Origin: Lytechinus variegatus
Taxonomy: Eukaryota; Echinodermata; Echinoidea; Temnopleuroida; Toxopneustidae
DNA: 64,000 nt
Direction of reading: 5' to 3'
Assembly (NCBI RefSeq): GCF_018143015.1
Contig: NC_054754.1
Span: forward strand, 19,967,094 to 20,031,093
This document shows, piece after piece, positions 1 to 11,599 of this stretch. The notes beneath the pieces were generated by a model. The model searched no databases, was not told the DNA's origin, and saw only the letters and a program-made list of their open reading frames with translations. Numbering within the stretch: position 1 is the first letter of the stretch; each line of letters opens with the position of its first letter. A program made the translations under genes and the position numbers.

Positions 1-278
1 TGTTAACATTTCTCTCCCCCTAAGTCAAGGGAGAAAATTTCTCTCCAAAGGTAGGGGAGGAGACCAGGGGCTGGAAAATTTGACAAGCAAAAAAAAAAGT
101 AACCACCCCAAAAGTAAGGTTATTTCGTCCAAAATACATGTTTTATTCATATTTTAAATGATATATTTCTCTCCATCATATAAGAGTAAAATTAGTAGGG
201 GCATTTGATATTTTGTCCCCCCTACCATTTTGGGTGAGGGGGTGCGCCCCCCCCCCAGGGATTTCCGCCTATGCCCTG
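1..278. repeat. Right end of a hAT-like non-autonomous element
   Basis: The segment ends in GGATTTCCGCC followed by CCCTG, and has G-rich blocks around aggggg/cccccc runs. The same terminal words (GGCGGAAATC and its complement) and the same internal text about Fe(C)-rich tracts recur in the 283-bp element at 55260-55542, in opposite orientation. That copy has an 8-bp target duplication. The left end lies outside the window. Family assignment rests on that second copy. Confidence 0.55.
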
Positions 279-772
279 AGTTGAGTCAAACACCGCTTTG
301 CAGCACCAGTTTTTTAAAATATGTTTTCCAATGTACTATGATTGGGGGTTTGCGCTATAGCATAATAAACAACATTCCAATTTAAATCCCAAACCATAAA
401 ATATGATTGTTTTGTCAGTGTTCGATGTTTCGGCAATATTTTTTTCACATTGGCAGGAGTATTAATGAATATGTAAATACTACAAAATATTTCCCAGGCA
501 ATGACATATATTTCATTAAGAACGATGGTGAATAACACGACAAAATATTGTAGTCAATTTGTTTGTGTAGCAACGGCGCGCGCCTTCTATTCAGCTATTG
601 AGGAACTCCTCCGCGAGTCATCGAGGGGTTTGGTTTCACCCGCTCGCATTTTGCGTCATTCGAATGATCATTGTAGTGACGTCTCAAATGAATGATCATT
701 CGAATGACGAATTTGAGCTCGTGAATGCAAAATGGCGTAATTTGAAATTCGCAATTCAAATGTTGGTATCAA
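279..772. other. Non-coding stretch with a cruciform-capable palindrome
   Basis: No exon with splice support was found here. The only structure noted is a perfect 18-bp inverted repeat: arm 655-672 (GTCATTCGAATGATCATT) and its exact complement at 691-708, separated by 18 nt. Each arm is itself partly palindromic (ATTCGAAT, ATGATCAT). Confidence 0.6.
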
Positions 773-1030
773 GGGGCCTTATCACACGTGAATCTGAATC
801 ATCATTGAATTAATTATTCCATTTTGTCTGAAAAATCATCGGACCTTTCACACGCTCACTCGAAAACTGATCTGGATTCGAGTTCATGAGCGAAGGCGGT
901 ATGTGTCCTAGGTGACTTGTCAATAAAAGCACATGCATCGCAAATACAAACTACGATGCGTGCATGACAATTGTATTATCTACGGAAGTGCTTGAAAGGT
1001 CATGTAAGCTCCGCCCCCAAAAGATGTTTT
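773..1030. repeat. Dispersed element with GGCCTTNTCACACGTGAATC terminus
   Basis: Starts with a GGGGCCTTATCACACGTGAA-type end. Much of it matches, in inverted orientation, 24700-25000: shared words include CACACGCTCACTCGAAAACTG, GACTTGTCAA, TGCATGACAATTGTATTA and GGAAGTGCTTGAAAGG. It is followed by a fragment of a common G-run repeat (GGCGGATCC then a long G tract) at 1037-1070. Confidence 0.6.
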
Positions 1031-1276
1031 GAGCACTGGCGGATCCAGGGGGGGGGGGCACAGCCGGCTCGTGCCCCCCTTTTGAGAATTACATTTAAAA
1101 TTTGTAAGGTAAAAATGTGTCAGTTTTTTTTTCGTGGACGAAATTCGCTTAATTTTGGGTTGAAACTCTTTGGGGTTTTTTGGCATGTCAAATTTTTCCT
1201 ACCGTACAGAGCGCGATTAATGTGCAATTTCCACTTATGTGATTGGCTAATGCTTAGCCTTAGCCCCACTTTTCCT

Positions 1277-1437
1277 TAGCCCAGTTTCGTTTCACACTAT
1301 ATCTTTTAGCACTGCAATTGTGGTGCTAGCACCACAAGCCTGCTAACCCTGCTTTTTGCATGGCCGGATAGTACCGTATACTACTTACCGTGCTTGCCCA
1401 CTTTGCTAAAACGTAGTGTTGAAACGAAGTGGGCTAA
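1277..1437. repeat. Fold-back MITE-like repeat
   Basis: Left end AGCCCAGTTTCGTTTCACACT is mirrored by right end AGTGTTGAAACGAAGTGGGCT. The arms extend inward through TTTTAGCA/TGCTAAAA. A hairpin-forming non-autonomous DNA element is the simplest reading. No clear target duplication was identified. Confidence 0.6.
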
Positions 1438-1747
1438 GCATTACCCCGGGAACTTGCTGGGGCTAAGACCCCCCCACCCTTTGCCTCTCCAATTCCCGGG
1501 GTTAAGGAAAAAAGAGCAGTGTGTAAAAAATATATCTAACCAATAATCCTAACCTCTGACGACAACCATAACGCCATACCTTTACCCCAACCCAACACTG
1601 ATCCTAACCCTATTTGTACCTGTCGTGAATACTGTAGCATTTTACAATGCATTGGTATTAAATGGAAAAGAAGGAGACACAACGAACAATTCCCAAATAT
1701 GATTTTGTTTTCTTTTTCATTTTTTATTTAATAACTTCCTCTAGAGT
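1438..1747. other. Non-coding flank, nothing recognised
   Basis: Contains a short run of CCTAAC/AACCCT-like text and AT-rich sequence. I see no exon, promoter or repeat boundary that I can defend. Confidence 0.4.
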
Positions 1748-2322
1748 GAACTGACCCCTTTGGAACAAGATAGCTCGTCTGAAAACAGAAAAATCAAAGA
1801 AACAGATCAACGAAAGTTTGAAAAAAAATCCGACAAATAATGAGCAGTTTATGAGCATTTGAATATTGGATAACTAATGCTATGGAGATCCTCAAATTGG
1901 CAATGCGACAAAAATGTGTGTGATGTCACTTGTGAACAACTCTCCGATTACTTTAGTATACATTTCTCTTAAATTGCCTCTTTTATCGCATCTATCAGTA
2001 GATCATGTCTTGTTTCTACAGGAGGGTATGTAATACAGATTCTTAAAGAATACATCATGGATAAAGAGTTTGCATCACCACTAGAAATAGCAGAAGGAGA
2101 CAATTTGAGGGTATTTTATAGTCCATCAAAGGGAAAGTTGTTCACATGTGACATCACACATCCTTGTCGCATTGCCAATGGGAGGATCGCCATAGCATTA
2201 GTGATTGCAACTTTCTCATTATTTGTCCGATTTATCTGAAACTTTCTTTGTTCTTATTCTTTGATTTTTCTGTTTCGACACAAGCCTACTTATTCCAAAG
2301 GTTTCATTCCCCTTTAACAAGA
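1748..2322. repeat. Fold-back element next to NXPE exon 2 (copy 1)
   Basis: Inverted-repeat element. The left arm carries CCTTTGGAACAA, AACAGAAAAATCAAAGAA and CATTTGAATATTG. The right arm carries their complements (TTCTTTGATTTTTCTGTTTC, TTCCAAAGGTTTCATTCC). Both arms contain GTGTGATGTCAC-like and ATTGCCAATGGGAG-like words. A second copy lies at 42623-43117. The element ends about 25 bp before the splice acceptor of NXPE exon 2, so it supplies much of the 3' part of that intron. Confidence 0.7.
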
Positions 2323-2346
2323 TATCCTGATTTATTTATTTTCTAG

Positions 2347-2943
2347 GATTTAACAAGACCTAAGGCCTCGTGGAAAGAACGGACAAATGTATCTGTAAAT
2401 CCTTTTTGCCCTAATCTCTCAGCAAGGCAAAGACAAAGGTATTATACTTACGAGGACCGCATTCCAAATCAAATCACTTGGACAAGTTTGCTCAACTTGA
2501 CTAATCCAAATTTCACATCATTTCACATCACCAAAACAAATCGGAACAATGCTTCTAAGTTTTTCGTCTGCGATGAACTTCGACTGATCATTCAAGCCCG
2601 GAATGGACTAAACGAGAGCAAGACTTACGGAGGAGACTATTTCCGCGCCAAAATATATACCAAAAATTCAACTTTCAAGGCGAGCTCGATGTCAGACGGC
2701 GAAGTTGTCGACCATGGGAACGGAACGTACAGCGCCCTCTTTACCTTGAAGTGGGCAGGTTTGGTTAACATTCAGGTTACATTAGTTCATACGAGTGAAG
2801 CAAATTACGTGCTAAGAAGACTTCAGAAAGAAGAAGTGACCAGAACTCACCATAAAGGGCGATTTTATTCTAAAGATCCGAAGAAAGCTGAGGAAACCTT
2901 TTGCAATATGGACCTAAAAGTGTTAAACGAAACTGTCGGAAAG
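2347..2943 (+). CDS. NXPE paralogue 1, neurexophilin-like domain exon
   Basis: Acceptor TTTTCTAG before 2347 and donor AAG|GTAAGAC after 2943. The 597 nt (199 codons) are phase 0 at both ends. It opens with Asp-Leu, as does the paralogous exon at 33625-34209, and ends NETVGK. The ORF reads on past the donor to 3000, but the paralogue comparison and the consensus donor place the exon end at 2943. Potential N-glycosylation sites include NLTN, NFTS, NGTY and NST. Confidence 0.88.
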
Positions 2944-3617
2944 GTAAGACATTTTGCACAAAAAACTTTCTCTTATAAAAGTATGATGGTAGGGAATTAA
3001 TGTTGAATTCATGTAAATCATCTATCGATGGAACACGAAATCCCTCTCCTCTGTGCTTGAGCATTGACTAAAGATTATTGTCATCCAATTATCTGGACGA
3101 TGTCGTTGTAAAGTTGCACTTATCTTCTCCTCCTTCCTCTCTTTCTTCCCTTGCTCCTTCTGCTTTTAACTTCTTCTCCCTCCTTCGCCTTCTTTTTTTC
3201 GAACTCGCATTCTACTTTTTTTTAATCTTACCAGATCACCATGGATATCTTAGATTTGACAATGGTATGTTTGTTATAACAATAATTTTTTATTTGATTT
3301 GATTTATTGTTTTCTTCTGCATCCATAACATTTGTATAATACATTTTTCATAACATAATAAACATACATGTAATATGTTAGCATTTTTGGCATAAAATGT
3401 AAATAAAGATTATTAAAAAGATAATTCCAGACAAAAATGAATAACTATATGATGTTCACAATTTGCAGGAGAAGGATTGTCATCATAAGCAGATTGCTTG
3501 AAAAAAATGACAATCCCAAACTTATACTAATTGAATTAATACATTTATAACATTGATAAAGCAGAATTGGCATATTCTCTCAAATAGCTGAGGGTGATGG
3601 TGATATGATGATGATGT

Positions 3618-3648
<31 letters not shown>

Positions 3649-6600
3649 GGCCATGGAGATGATGATGGTCAAGATGAAGATATTGGTAATGACTAAAACG
3701 AAGGAGGAATAAATTCACGATAAAAAGGATACGACACAGAAATTTTACTTCAAGTATTCTGATAATAACATAGATTTAACGTTTGCCTTAAATGAGTGAA
3801 GAGACGAACATTGTTTAACAGGCTCTGGTAGAGAGTTCCACAAATCTGGACCATGGTGTCTTATGGATCTCTGCGCAATAAGCAATTTGGGGTTAATTAA
3901 ATGGAAATTTGAAGAGTTACGGGTAGAGTATGAATGAATAGATGTATTCAGAGTATAAAAATTGTGGAATGAAGGTGGGAGCATGTTATTTACGTACTTA
4001 AACATAAGTAGTAAGCTTTGAAGAGTATTTATGTCAAATACTGTTAGAGTCTTTAGTTTATGGAATAATGGATTTGTGTGTGATAAATATTGGGAATCAG
4101 TACAGATTCGAATTGCTTTTTTCTGTAATAAGTATATTGTATTAATTTTAGTTTTTGCACATGTTGCCCAAACTATGTTGCAATACGATATATAAGGCAA
4201 TATTAATGAATTGTATAGTATGACAAGAGTTGTATGTGGAATTATATTCTTCATTTTGTAAAGTATACCAACGTTTCTAGAAATACTAGTAGTTATACAA
4301 CGTACATGTTCATTCCAATTTAAATTTTCATCTATTGTGACACCTAAAAACTTTGTTTCTCTTTTCCTTTTGAGAGAAATATTGTCTATGTTTATATAAT
4401 AAGGAAATTCGTTACCATGTAAGTGTGTATGCTTGAAATACATAAAGTTTGTTTTGTCTATATTGAGTGAAAGCTTATTACACTTAAACCACAAAGATAG
4501 TTTTGGTAACTCACGGTTAATTATATCTACTAAAGTTTCTAAGCTATTATGTGAACAAAAAATGTTGGTGTCATCTGCAAATAATGTATATGATAATAGA
4601 GGTGTTACAGAAGTCAAATCATTAATATATATTAAAAAGAGCAAGGGGCCTAGGATTGATCCTTGTGGAACTCCGCATTGTATTAACTGAAAATCAGAAG
4701 AAATATTATTGTGAATTACATATTGTTTTCTATTGGACAAATAACTCTTAAACCAAGATAGTGTAATTCCGCGAATTCCATAATTTTCTAGTTTTTAAAG
4801 TAATATCTGGTGGTCAAGAGTGTCAAAGGCTTTGCTAAAGTCCATGAATACGCCTATTATATGTTCTTTATTTGCCATTGCATTTGTAATTTTATCATAT
4901 ATTTGAATTAACGCCAGATCAGTCGAATGTCCTTTCCTGAATCCATATTGGTTAGAATTTAGAAAATAAAAAGTATCTAGAAACTTATAAAGTCTTTTGT
5001 AAATAATCTGCTCTAATATTTTGGAAATGCTGGGAAGAATAGAAATAGGCCTGTAATTTGTTATTTCATGCGGGTTGTCTTTTTTAAAAACAGGATTTAC
5101 CTTTGCAATTTTTTAGGGAATCAGGACATATTCCAGTGCTAATTGAGAGATTGAAAATATGACACAAAGGAGAGGCAATATAGTGCATGATCTGCTTAAG
5201 AAGGGCAGTACTAATTCTATCAATTCCCTGTGATTTGCTTGATTTTAGATTTTTTGTTATTTCAATCAATTCCTGAACATTTGTTGGGTTAAAGAATAAA
5301 GAAGAGTTAATGGGTGTGGGAAGAAATTTTCCAAAATTTTCATCAGTTCTGTCAAGTTTGTTTGCCAAGGAGGGTCCTAAGTTAACAAAAAAAAGAATTA
5401 AAGGTATCAGCTACATCTTCTGAATTTATTGCAAGATTATGAGCTGTGAAATTATCTTTGGGTAATGTTTTGGGTTTCTTGCCAATCAAATCATTTATAA
5501 TCTCCCATGTTGCTTTCATGTTTGATTTGACTTTGTAAAGCTTTTAACTATACATTGCGAATATTGTCTTGGCTCAGGACTAATTGTAATTCATGTGTAC
5601 ATTATAATTAAGATAACCAAACAAACGGGTTGGGAATGGATAAGGCTGCAAAAAGCGGAACGAATGGGGTGAAGCTTCCTAGTACAATATTCGTATAAAT
5701 AGTGTAAAACAAAATCCATTGGCCAAAGAGCCTCTCTGAGTTGGGTACAGAGACCAAACATTGTGACCCTAGCTTTACCAAGAAAGTTATACATACTAAA
5801 TATCAAATCAGTTGCAGACTGGTGTGCACAATGTTAATTAAAATTCCAAAGAGATTTCTAACTAATGGTCGCCCTGGAAAAAAGAAATGCATGTGAAGAC
5901 CATTATGATCGGAAATGATAATCCTTCAAGTTTTTGTCAGTTTGGAGTACCATATCTCGCCATTTAGGCCAGGCATTTTGCCTGAAGTAAAACGAACATG
6001 CCTGTAAATCACTATTGAGTAGGATCAGGTGGGGAAAATGTGAGGCGGTTAAGCTTGGCCCGAAAACATGGGTCCTTGACTGTACAAGAAAAGGAACATA
6101 GCTTTATTCTTTATGATGAAACAAATCAATGGGTAGGACTTTTGGCCTCGCAAATCTTTTATCCGGAGAAGCAGTCGTAGCGGTAGGGAATTCGATCATC
6201 AGTACAGAGTTGCTACCTTTTTTTTACACACCCAAGCCAGATTGTATTTGGTGCCATATCCCATGCTCGAACATCAGGTTCCCGTCTTACAATATTTTCG
6301 ATTGATCCGATCAATCAGAACCATGGACCTATTACAAATAGGTCCATGATCAGAACTGTGGAAGGCTTGTCTACAGCTTTGGTCCAGAGACGTAAAAGGC
6401 TCTGTCACCCCAGGTTGTTTGGCTGAGGGCCTCTGCCAGCAATGCTTGGTCTGCAGATCTGAGACTGCGTGTTAGCCTGTGCTGCTCCGATGTAGGGTGG
6501 AGATTTATCGTTAGTGCTTTAAATACAAAAACTCGAAGTTAATAGGCGATTCTCTGATTGATAGGTAGCCCATATAAGTCACGCAGAACTAGACGCAGAA

Positions 6601-9374
6601 TACTGATCCAAGATGGCATGCATGCATCATTTGTATAATACATCCTTATCGCATTCATTTTCCATTAAAAAAATGATTATTGATGTATCTGTATGTTCAT
6701 GTAAGTACAAAAAAATTTGTTTGTTTATATAACCTGTCTTTCTTGATTCTATTTGGCATTAATATCATTCACTTTCTTTGTTTGTTTTATTCATTTTTTA
6801 ACCAAACGAGAACAGACCGAAAGCTGTAACTTTACCGACACAAGTACCGGTTCCCCTTGGTTTTGCGTGAAACCAAAGAATTTCACCTGCAGCGATTGGG
6901 TTCTGCATCACAATGTACAGTATAAACCAGTCATATCGGACAACGAAAAACTTCCTTTTACCTGGTAATTGTCCTTTGATATATGGAATTTAGGTTAAAA
7001 ATTTTGCAGCGTGGAAGTTAAGAAGGAATATATGTTTCATAGTAGGAACCTTTTTCAAAGTTGTAGGGAGAACAATGACTAGATAAGGCAATGGCTACAG
7101 TGACTTACTGTCACCTTCTAAAAATAGGCGTGCGAGGTTTTCCTCAATCAATTTTGACCTTCGGCAGGTAAATTGACGCGCCTGTCTTTACGTGCCGTGC
7201 TGCACACATAATTTTATGTCGAATAATCATTTGGCCTCATAAGAAAATTGAAAGCGTAACGAGATACAAAATGAATTATCATAATGATGATGAAGATGGT
7301 GCACAGCATTTGTATATCGCCATTTATCTGTCAAAAACATTCAAAGGCGCATTGGAGGAGCCAGCCAATGTGGGTCGCCTTGAAGGGCGCGCACACAGAA
7401 CTGTGACCTGCAGGTCACTCCTCCCGATATAATTTTGTCTTCACAGTAACTTTTGCTTTGAGTAAACTCGTTTGAACTAGTTTTAAAATTGTTCATTCGT
7501 CCAATCGCAGGAACAACCGAAATATATCTGGATCTGAAAACAGGATAGTCGTCCATCGTACAGTAGGTGAGTCTCAATGATTTAAATAATAACAACAGCA
7601 ACAACCTCAGCAATAATAATAATACTTATTTGTATAATTACAAGATAATAATTATTTACCATTAAAGACGAATATTTCCAGCTGTTTGGCATTTATTATG
7701 TTATAACATGTTGCATTTGAAAATGCTATATAAAATCGCATCCAAAATATTTCATTAGTTCACGCAACAATGAACAAATCTAGATGTAAATGTTAATTAA
7801 TGGAACAAATTTGAAAGATAAGAAAGTGGTCCTACGCTATTTTGTTAGCCCCAATGAACATGATTGAAAGAAAATTATAGCATGTATTCAATAATTATAC
7901 CATTCTCGTCGAAAAAAGAACTGGATAAAATCTTTCACGTGATACCAAGTTGTCACGGTAATTTAATTCCCGGAGATTTTTTTTATATATTAATTTCATC
8001 AAATTGAGTTTTTGTGCATAATCTCCAGGTGCATCTACCATGAACTAAAAAGTATGGCCACTTAAATAAAGCCATCATGTGGAATGCTGTCTGACGCTGA
8101 TTTTTCCTCAAATAGCATATTTTTTTTCAATTGTTACATATCTAAGTTCACAGCATAAAAGAGCAGGTCACGAATAATGAATGCTTCAAACTCTGAAACA
8201 TTCAGTTTGATAGCAAATTCATCATGGTATCAATTATAATCTTATGGAATGCTTTTATTCATGTTCGTTGGTCCAGCATGTTCAAACTATGTTTATTTTG
8301 CGATGGCTGCTACGCGGAATATATGAATTCGATAATTGGATAAACGTTTACTAGAGATATGGTAAGCCTATACCCTACAAACTAAATACATGAACCAAAC
8401 AAATTTTCATATTCAAGATCTCAGATTGACGGATTATCAAATTCACCAAAAATTGCAATACTGGAATATCGATCGAGATATATTTTGGAGAAGATGCATT
8501 TTTTTTTGTAACTTGAATTTATATATTTCTAATCAATACTCATTGCCTCCTAGGTAACGAATCCATTGTACACAGTGGGGCTTTGGATCATCTTCCAGCT
8601 TGCGTACCACAGATTCAATTTGAAGCACCAGAAGTTGCTGGCTTTTACTGGGGAAAGAATTGGCTCTCAGCAGATTGTGGAATACAAATATTCCGCCAAT
8701 CGCAAGCAACCTCGCTCTTGAAAAATAAAACAATTTATTTTTTAGGGGATTCTACCATCCGACAGCTATTCGAATTTTACGTAAAGCTCTTCAAATTGAA
8801 AACGGTTCCAAACTCCAAGGACCCGTCGTGGTTCGTTGGACCGACAATCGCCAAAGACAGGAAAAACAACATTAATTTTCACTTTCAATTTCACGGGCAT
8901 CCCATCGGGAGAGCAAAGTGGGCGTATGTTTCAACCACAGAGTATATAGCAAATTTTATTGATCGTGTCAAGGGAGGGGAGAACACTATTTTTGTTTTGA
9001 CGTTGTGGGCGCACTTCGCCGCATTCCCTCCTTGGTTCTACGAAACTCGTGTGGACGATGTGTTGATGTCTCTAAGACGCCTTCAGGAGCGCAGTCCAAG
9101 AACGTTGATCATCTGGAAAAGCGCAAACACAAGAGAACATGGCGGATTGGATCATTTTCTTAAAAACAGTGACTGGATTGCAAGGGATCTCGATAGAAGG
9201 ATGAGAAACAAAGTTTTTGCTCATGAAAATCTCGGGTTTATGGATGCCTGGGACATGACAAATGCACAGTTTGAAAAAGATTCCGTACATCCTTCAGGTT
9301 CGCACGTTGAAAATCTCAGCAATAAACTATTAACGTACGTCTTAAATCATGATATATATGATAAAGAGGAATGA
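2347..9374 (+). CDS. NXPE-family protein, paralogue 1 (5' end off window)
   Basis: Coding exons: 2347-2943, 6816-6964, 7511-7566 and 8554-9374. They join in frame to 540 residues plus TGA. By family knowledge NXPE proteins are secretory-pathway proteins with a neurexophilin-like region followed by a PC-esterase (SGNH-like) domain thought to act on glycan acetyl groups. Seen here: the exon at 2347 encodes the Ig-like neurexophilin part (CDELRLIIQARNG, GDYFRAK, DHGNGTYSALF). The last exon carries FLGDSTIRQ, the nucleophile-Ser block, and KDSVHPSGSH, the Asp-x-x-His block. Acceptors and donors are AG/GT; phases are 0, 2, 1. Exon lengths 149 and 56 are identical to those of the convergent paralogue at 26793-37252. 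The 5' exon encoding the membrane anchor was not found in 1-2346 and probably lies upstream. An antisense LINE relic fills the first visible intron. Confidence 0.88.
3298..3515. repeat. Dispersed duplicate shared with 18275-18490 (inverted)
   Basis: Shared words in order are TTGTTTTCTTCTGCATCCAT, AACATTTGTATAATACATTT, TTCATAACATAATAAACATA, TATGTTAGCATTTTTGGCAT and GGAGAAGGATTGTCATCATA. The other copy sits on the opposite strand in front of the 145-codon ORF ending at 17913. Confidence 0.75.
3590..5560 (-). mobile_element. 5'-truncated non-LTR retrotransposon relic 1 (RT domain)
   Basis: Antisense in intron 2 of NXPE paralogue 1. The long frame 3745-4740 encodes an RT core with GVPQGSILGPLLFLIYIND and the catalytic FADD box (LFADDTNIF). 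These are followed by the usual thumb and C-terminal text (KFLGVTIDENLNW, HGPDLWNSLPEPVK). The upstream RT finger part is in another frame at 5084-5368 (SSKSQGIDRISTALLK), so frameshifts separate the parts. No endonuclease region is present. The 3' end is a GAT/ATC microsatellite at 3594-3675 that fits a microsatellite-tailed CR1/L2-like or related clade. It is a dead copy. Confidence 0.85.
3594..3675. repeat. (GAT)n microsatellite
   Basis: About 14 consecutive GAT units with flanking degenerate units. It is probably the 3' tail of the antisense LINE relic. Confidence 0.9.
5561..6815. other. Intron 2 remainder of NXPE paralogue 1
   Basis: No exon or RT homology recognised. At about 6322-6349 there is a perfect hairpin: CATGGACCTATT, a few nt, then AATAGGTCCATG. 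The region 6400-6560 has higher GC than its surroundings but no identifiable feature. Confidence 0.4.
6816..6964 (+). CDS. NXPE paralogue 1, 149-nt exon
   Basis: Acceptor AACAG before 6816, donor CCTG|GTAATT. Enters in phase 0 and leaves in phase 2. Encodes ESCNFTDTSTGSPWFC and ends KLPFT plus two bases of a Trp codon. The paralogous exon 32467-32615 has the same length and phases. Confidence 0.88.
7511..7566 (+). CDS. NXPE paralogue 1, 56-nt micro-exon
   Basis: Acceptor ATCGCAG, donor GTAG|GTGAGT. Encodes the tail of Trp, then NNRNISGSENRIVVHRTV and one base of Gly. Without it the 149-nt exon and the last exon do not share a frame (a stop follows directly). With it the frame is continuous. 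The paralogue has a 56-nt exon with similar coding (SGSDHTIVVHH-like) at 30780-30835. Confidence 0.85.
7620..8553. other. Intron 4 of NXPE paralogue 1
   Basis: AT-rich, with a short AAT run at 7610-7630. No repeat or exon recognised. The acceptor CCTCCTAG lies at 8546-8553. Confidence 0.5.
8554..9374 (+). CDS. NXPE paralogue 1, terminal PC-esterase exon
   Basis: 821 nt: two bases completing Gly, then 272 codons and TGA. Carries FYWGKNW and DCGIQIF (conserved Cys), FLGDSTIRQLFEF (nucleophile Ser), the FHGHPIG block, TLWAHFAAFP, IIWKSANTREH and KDSVHPSGSH (Asp and His of the presumed triad). Highly similar throughout to 26793-27610. Confidence 0.92.
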
Positions 9375-9779
9375 TATTTTGCATATCTACCTGGCCATTT
9401 ATCAAGTAACCAAAACGATATTCTCAGGATTCAAAAAGATGAGCTCGGTTGAAATATCATTTCTGTCAATTTATTTTAAACAGTGGATGTTTGCGTACTA
9501 ATTATTCACCTTGCCATTACATTAATTTAGTTTAATTACATTGGGAAATTATACGAGGATTTCTTTAAAGGTAATCACGGTTGTTAGAGAGGTGTCGAAA
9601 AATATCCTTTTCTAAGTGAAAAGGATTTTCACCAAATCATACTGATTGAGATGGCTACCGGAAAAAAGAGAGATAAATGGAGGGAGGTAGAGAGGAAAGT
9701 GAGAAAAATAGGAGAAATTGTGCAGTCAGACCAAGCAGGTACTAGTGTTACCACAACGCAGGCCTATGCTTGAGGGGCT
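9375..9779. other. 3' flank of NXPE paralogue 1
   Basis: AT-rich downstream sequence with no strong AATAAA close to the stop. No feature recognised before the minisatellite. Confidence 0.4.
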
Positions 9780-9942
9780 CGGTGTAAAAATGGCAGAGGT
9801 AAAAATGGCAAAGGTAAAAATGGCAGAGGTAAAAATGGCAAAGGTGAAAATGTCAGAGGTAAAAATGGCAGAGGTGAAAATGGCAAAGGCAAAAATGACA
9901 AAGGTAATAATGGCAGAGGTAAAAATTAGAGAGGTATAAAAG
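9780..9942 (+). repeat. 15-bp minisatellite array, forward orientation
   Basis: About 11 units of GGTAAAAATGGCAGA with A/G and G/A variants. It reads as an open frame of a five-residue repeat ([E/K]VKMA) because the unit length is a multiple of three. The inverse array is at 11600-11853. Confidence 0.9.
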
Positions 9943-10219
9943 GCCATTCTTAAAACCCACAGGCCAAAAAATCCAAAAGCCCCTCCATGTACAGTAGATT
10001 AAATAAGAACGGTTCTGAGAAGAATTTATTCGAATCATGTTTGGCTAATGGACATTTTAAAATCATACTGTAGATTTTCTTCACCAAATTGATAACACCC
10101 GAGTTTTTTTTTTAATTACTCGTAGACTTACATGCACAGCCAAGCATGTCATGTCAAATCACTCTTCTAATATTCAAATTTGAAGCACACTTTGGATCCC
10201 AAATATTTTACTAAGTTCA

Positions 10220-10926
10220 TTAAAGAGAGATTCACCCTGACATCAAGTTTATTGTAAAAATATCAAAACATAAAAATGATATTGGTTAGGGCTTAAGGGA
10301 ATCCATGAAAGATTTAAAAAGCTATTAGAATTTTGTATTTCAAAGGTGACGTCATTTCCAAAGCAGTTTTTTTTTAATCTGGTGTAATAAAAAATATCAA
10401 TGAAAGGTCATATAAAAAATATGAAAATGTTTTTATTGTTTTTCATTTTTTTTTTCAATTTCAATTTATTTCATTTTCAAAATATCGAGTAAAATGGTCG
10501 AAATAATAACAATGGACTTATACAGACAATGTAAATTGAGGTATGTGCAATGTATGATATTTTCCATAAGTAAAACGAAGCAAAGTATTATATATTAGCA
10601 AAATATCATTATGAAATAAAATTCTGAGAAGATGGAGGGATCCACTAAAAGGCAGTGCCTGTATTTTGTGGATTCCTCTAAATAATCATTGTAGTATGTC
10701 AACATACAAATCATTTCACTTCCGCTCCTGAAAGACTTTTTAGCACTCATGAACCACTGATTAAAAATTGATAAGTAATAGAGGCAGCTGCTCGTCTATA
10801 ACGTCTCAGATCAAAACTCAAACTTCTTACAACTTACTTAATCTTTGGTGGGTTTTCCGTAAACCTTCACCAATAAATCTTTCTATTTTTACAGTAAATC
10901 ATTTGTCAGGGTGAACTTCCTCTTCA
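10220..10926. repeat. Fold-back element with a LINE 3'-UTR fragment inside
   Basis: Left arm TTAAAGAGAGATTCACCCTG and ACATCAAGTTTA; right arm ATTTGTCAGGGTGAACTTCC. Interior arm pairs include the TTTTGTATTTCAAAGGTGACG side opposite the right-hand AGACGTTATA-type text. An antisense LINE tail at about 10420-10690 sits in the middle. Related fold-backs are at 30909-31446 and 34367-35092. Confidence 0.65.
10420..10690 (-). mobile_element. LINE 3'-UTR fragment with conserved stem-loop
   Basis: Minus-strand copy of the 3' end family also seen at 27985-28580, 47880-47980 and 58167-58390. Stem GAGGGATCCAC (10635-10645) pairs with GTGGATTCCTC (10668-10678). Confidence 0.7.
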
Positions 10927-11599
10927 AAACAGGTTTATAGAATGGTACCTAAGAAAAGCCTTCAAATTTGAAATAAAATCCTTGATTCGCTACACATTTA
11001 CAAATTCATGCGGTAACTATTACCATAGAAACTAGTTTAAGAACCTGCCATCCTACGGACTAGCTGCAATGAGGTATTACTCTGAAAAATTAAACACTAA
11101 TTGCTATAATGATATCATTACATTAGACTATATACGTATCATATCAATATGTATTCGGATCCATTTTGATATTGAAATATGAAAAATTACTTTTATTACA
11201 GAACGTTTTGTTGATTTTCTGTTATCCATGTAATGCAAGTGGTTCGAAGAAATCCCGAACTTGTCTATTTCAGTGTATAAATGGTAGTGCACATTTTGGT
11301 GTTTTTAAAATTCGCCAGATATGTATGTGATGAAGTGCTGTTCTACTCTACGAATGGCCAAGATAAATTCTTTCATCACTCACGAATTGAAATCATTTTG
11401 GCATGAAAATGTTTGAGTTTAATCATAATCACCAACGATAAAGTATAAAGCTGACCTAAAATGATTAAAAAAATCTAAATAATAGTTAATACCTTTTCAG
11501 TTCATAGTGGTTATTCCGTCGATAGGATTCCATTCAAGGCCAATAATTATAACTGATGTTAACTGGAAAAGCTCTGTCTTTCCCTTGTTGATGTAGCAT

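Noticed and set aside
9718..9939. Stop-free pentapeptide repeat frames over the 15-bp arrays (also 11497-11946)
   Set aside because: The open frames follow from a unit length divisible by three and A/G-rich text. There is no start context, splice partner or flanking domain.
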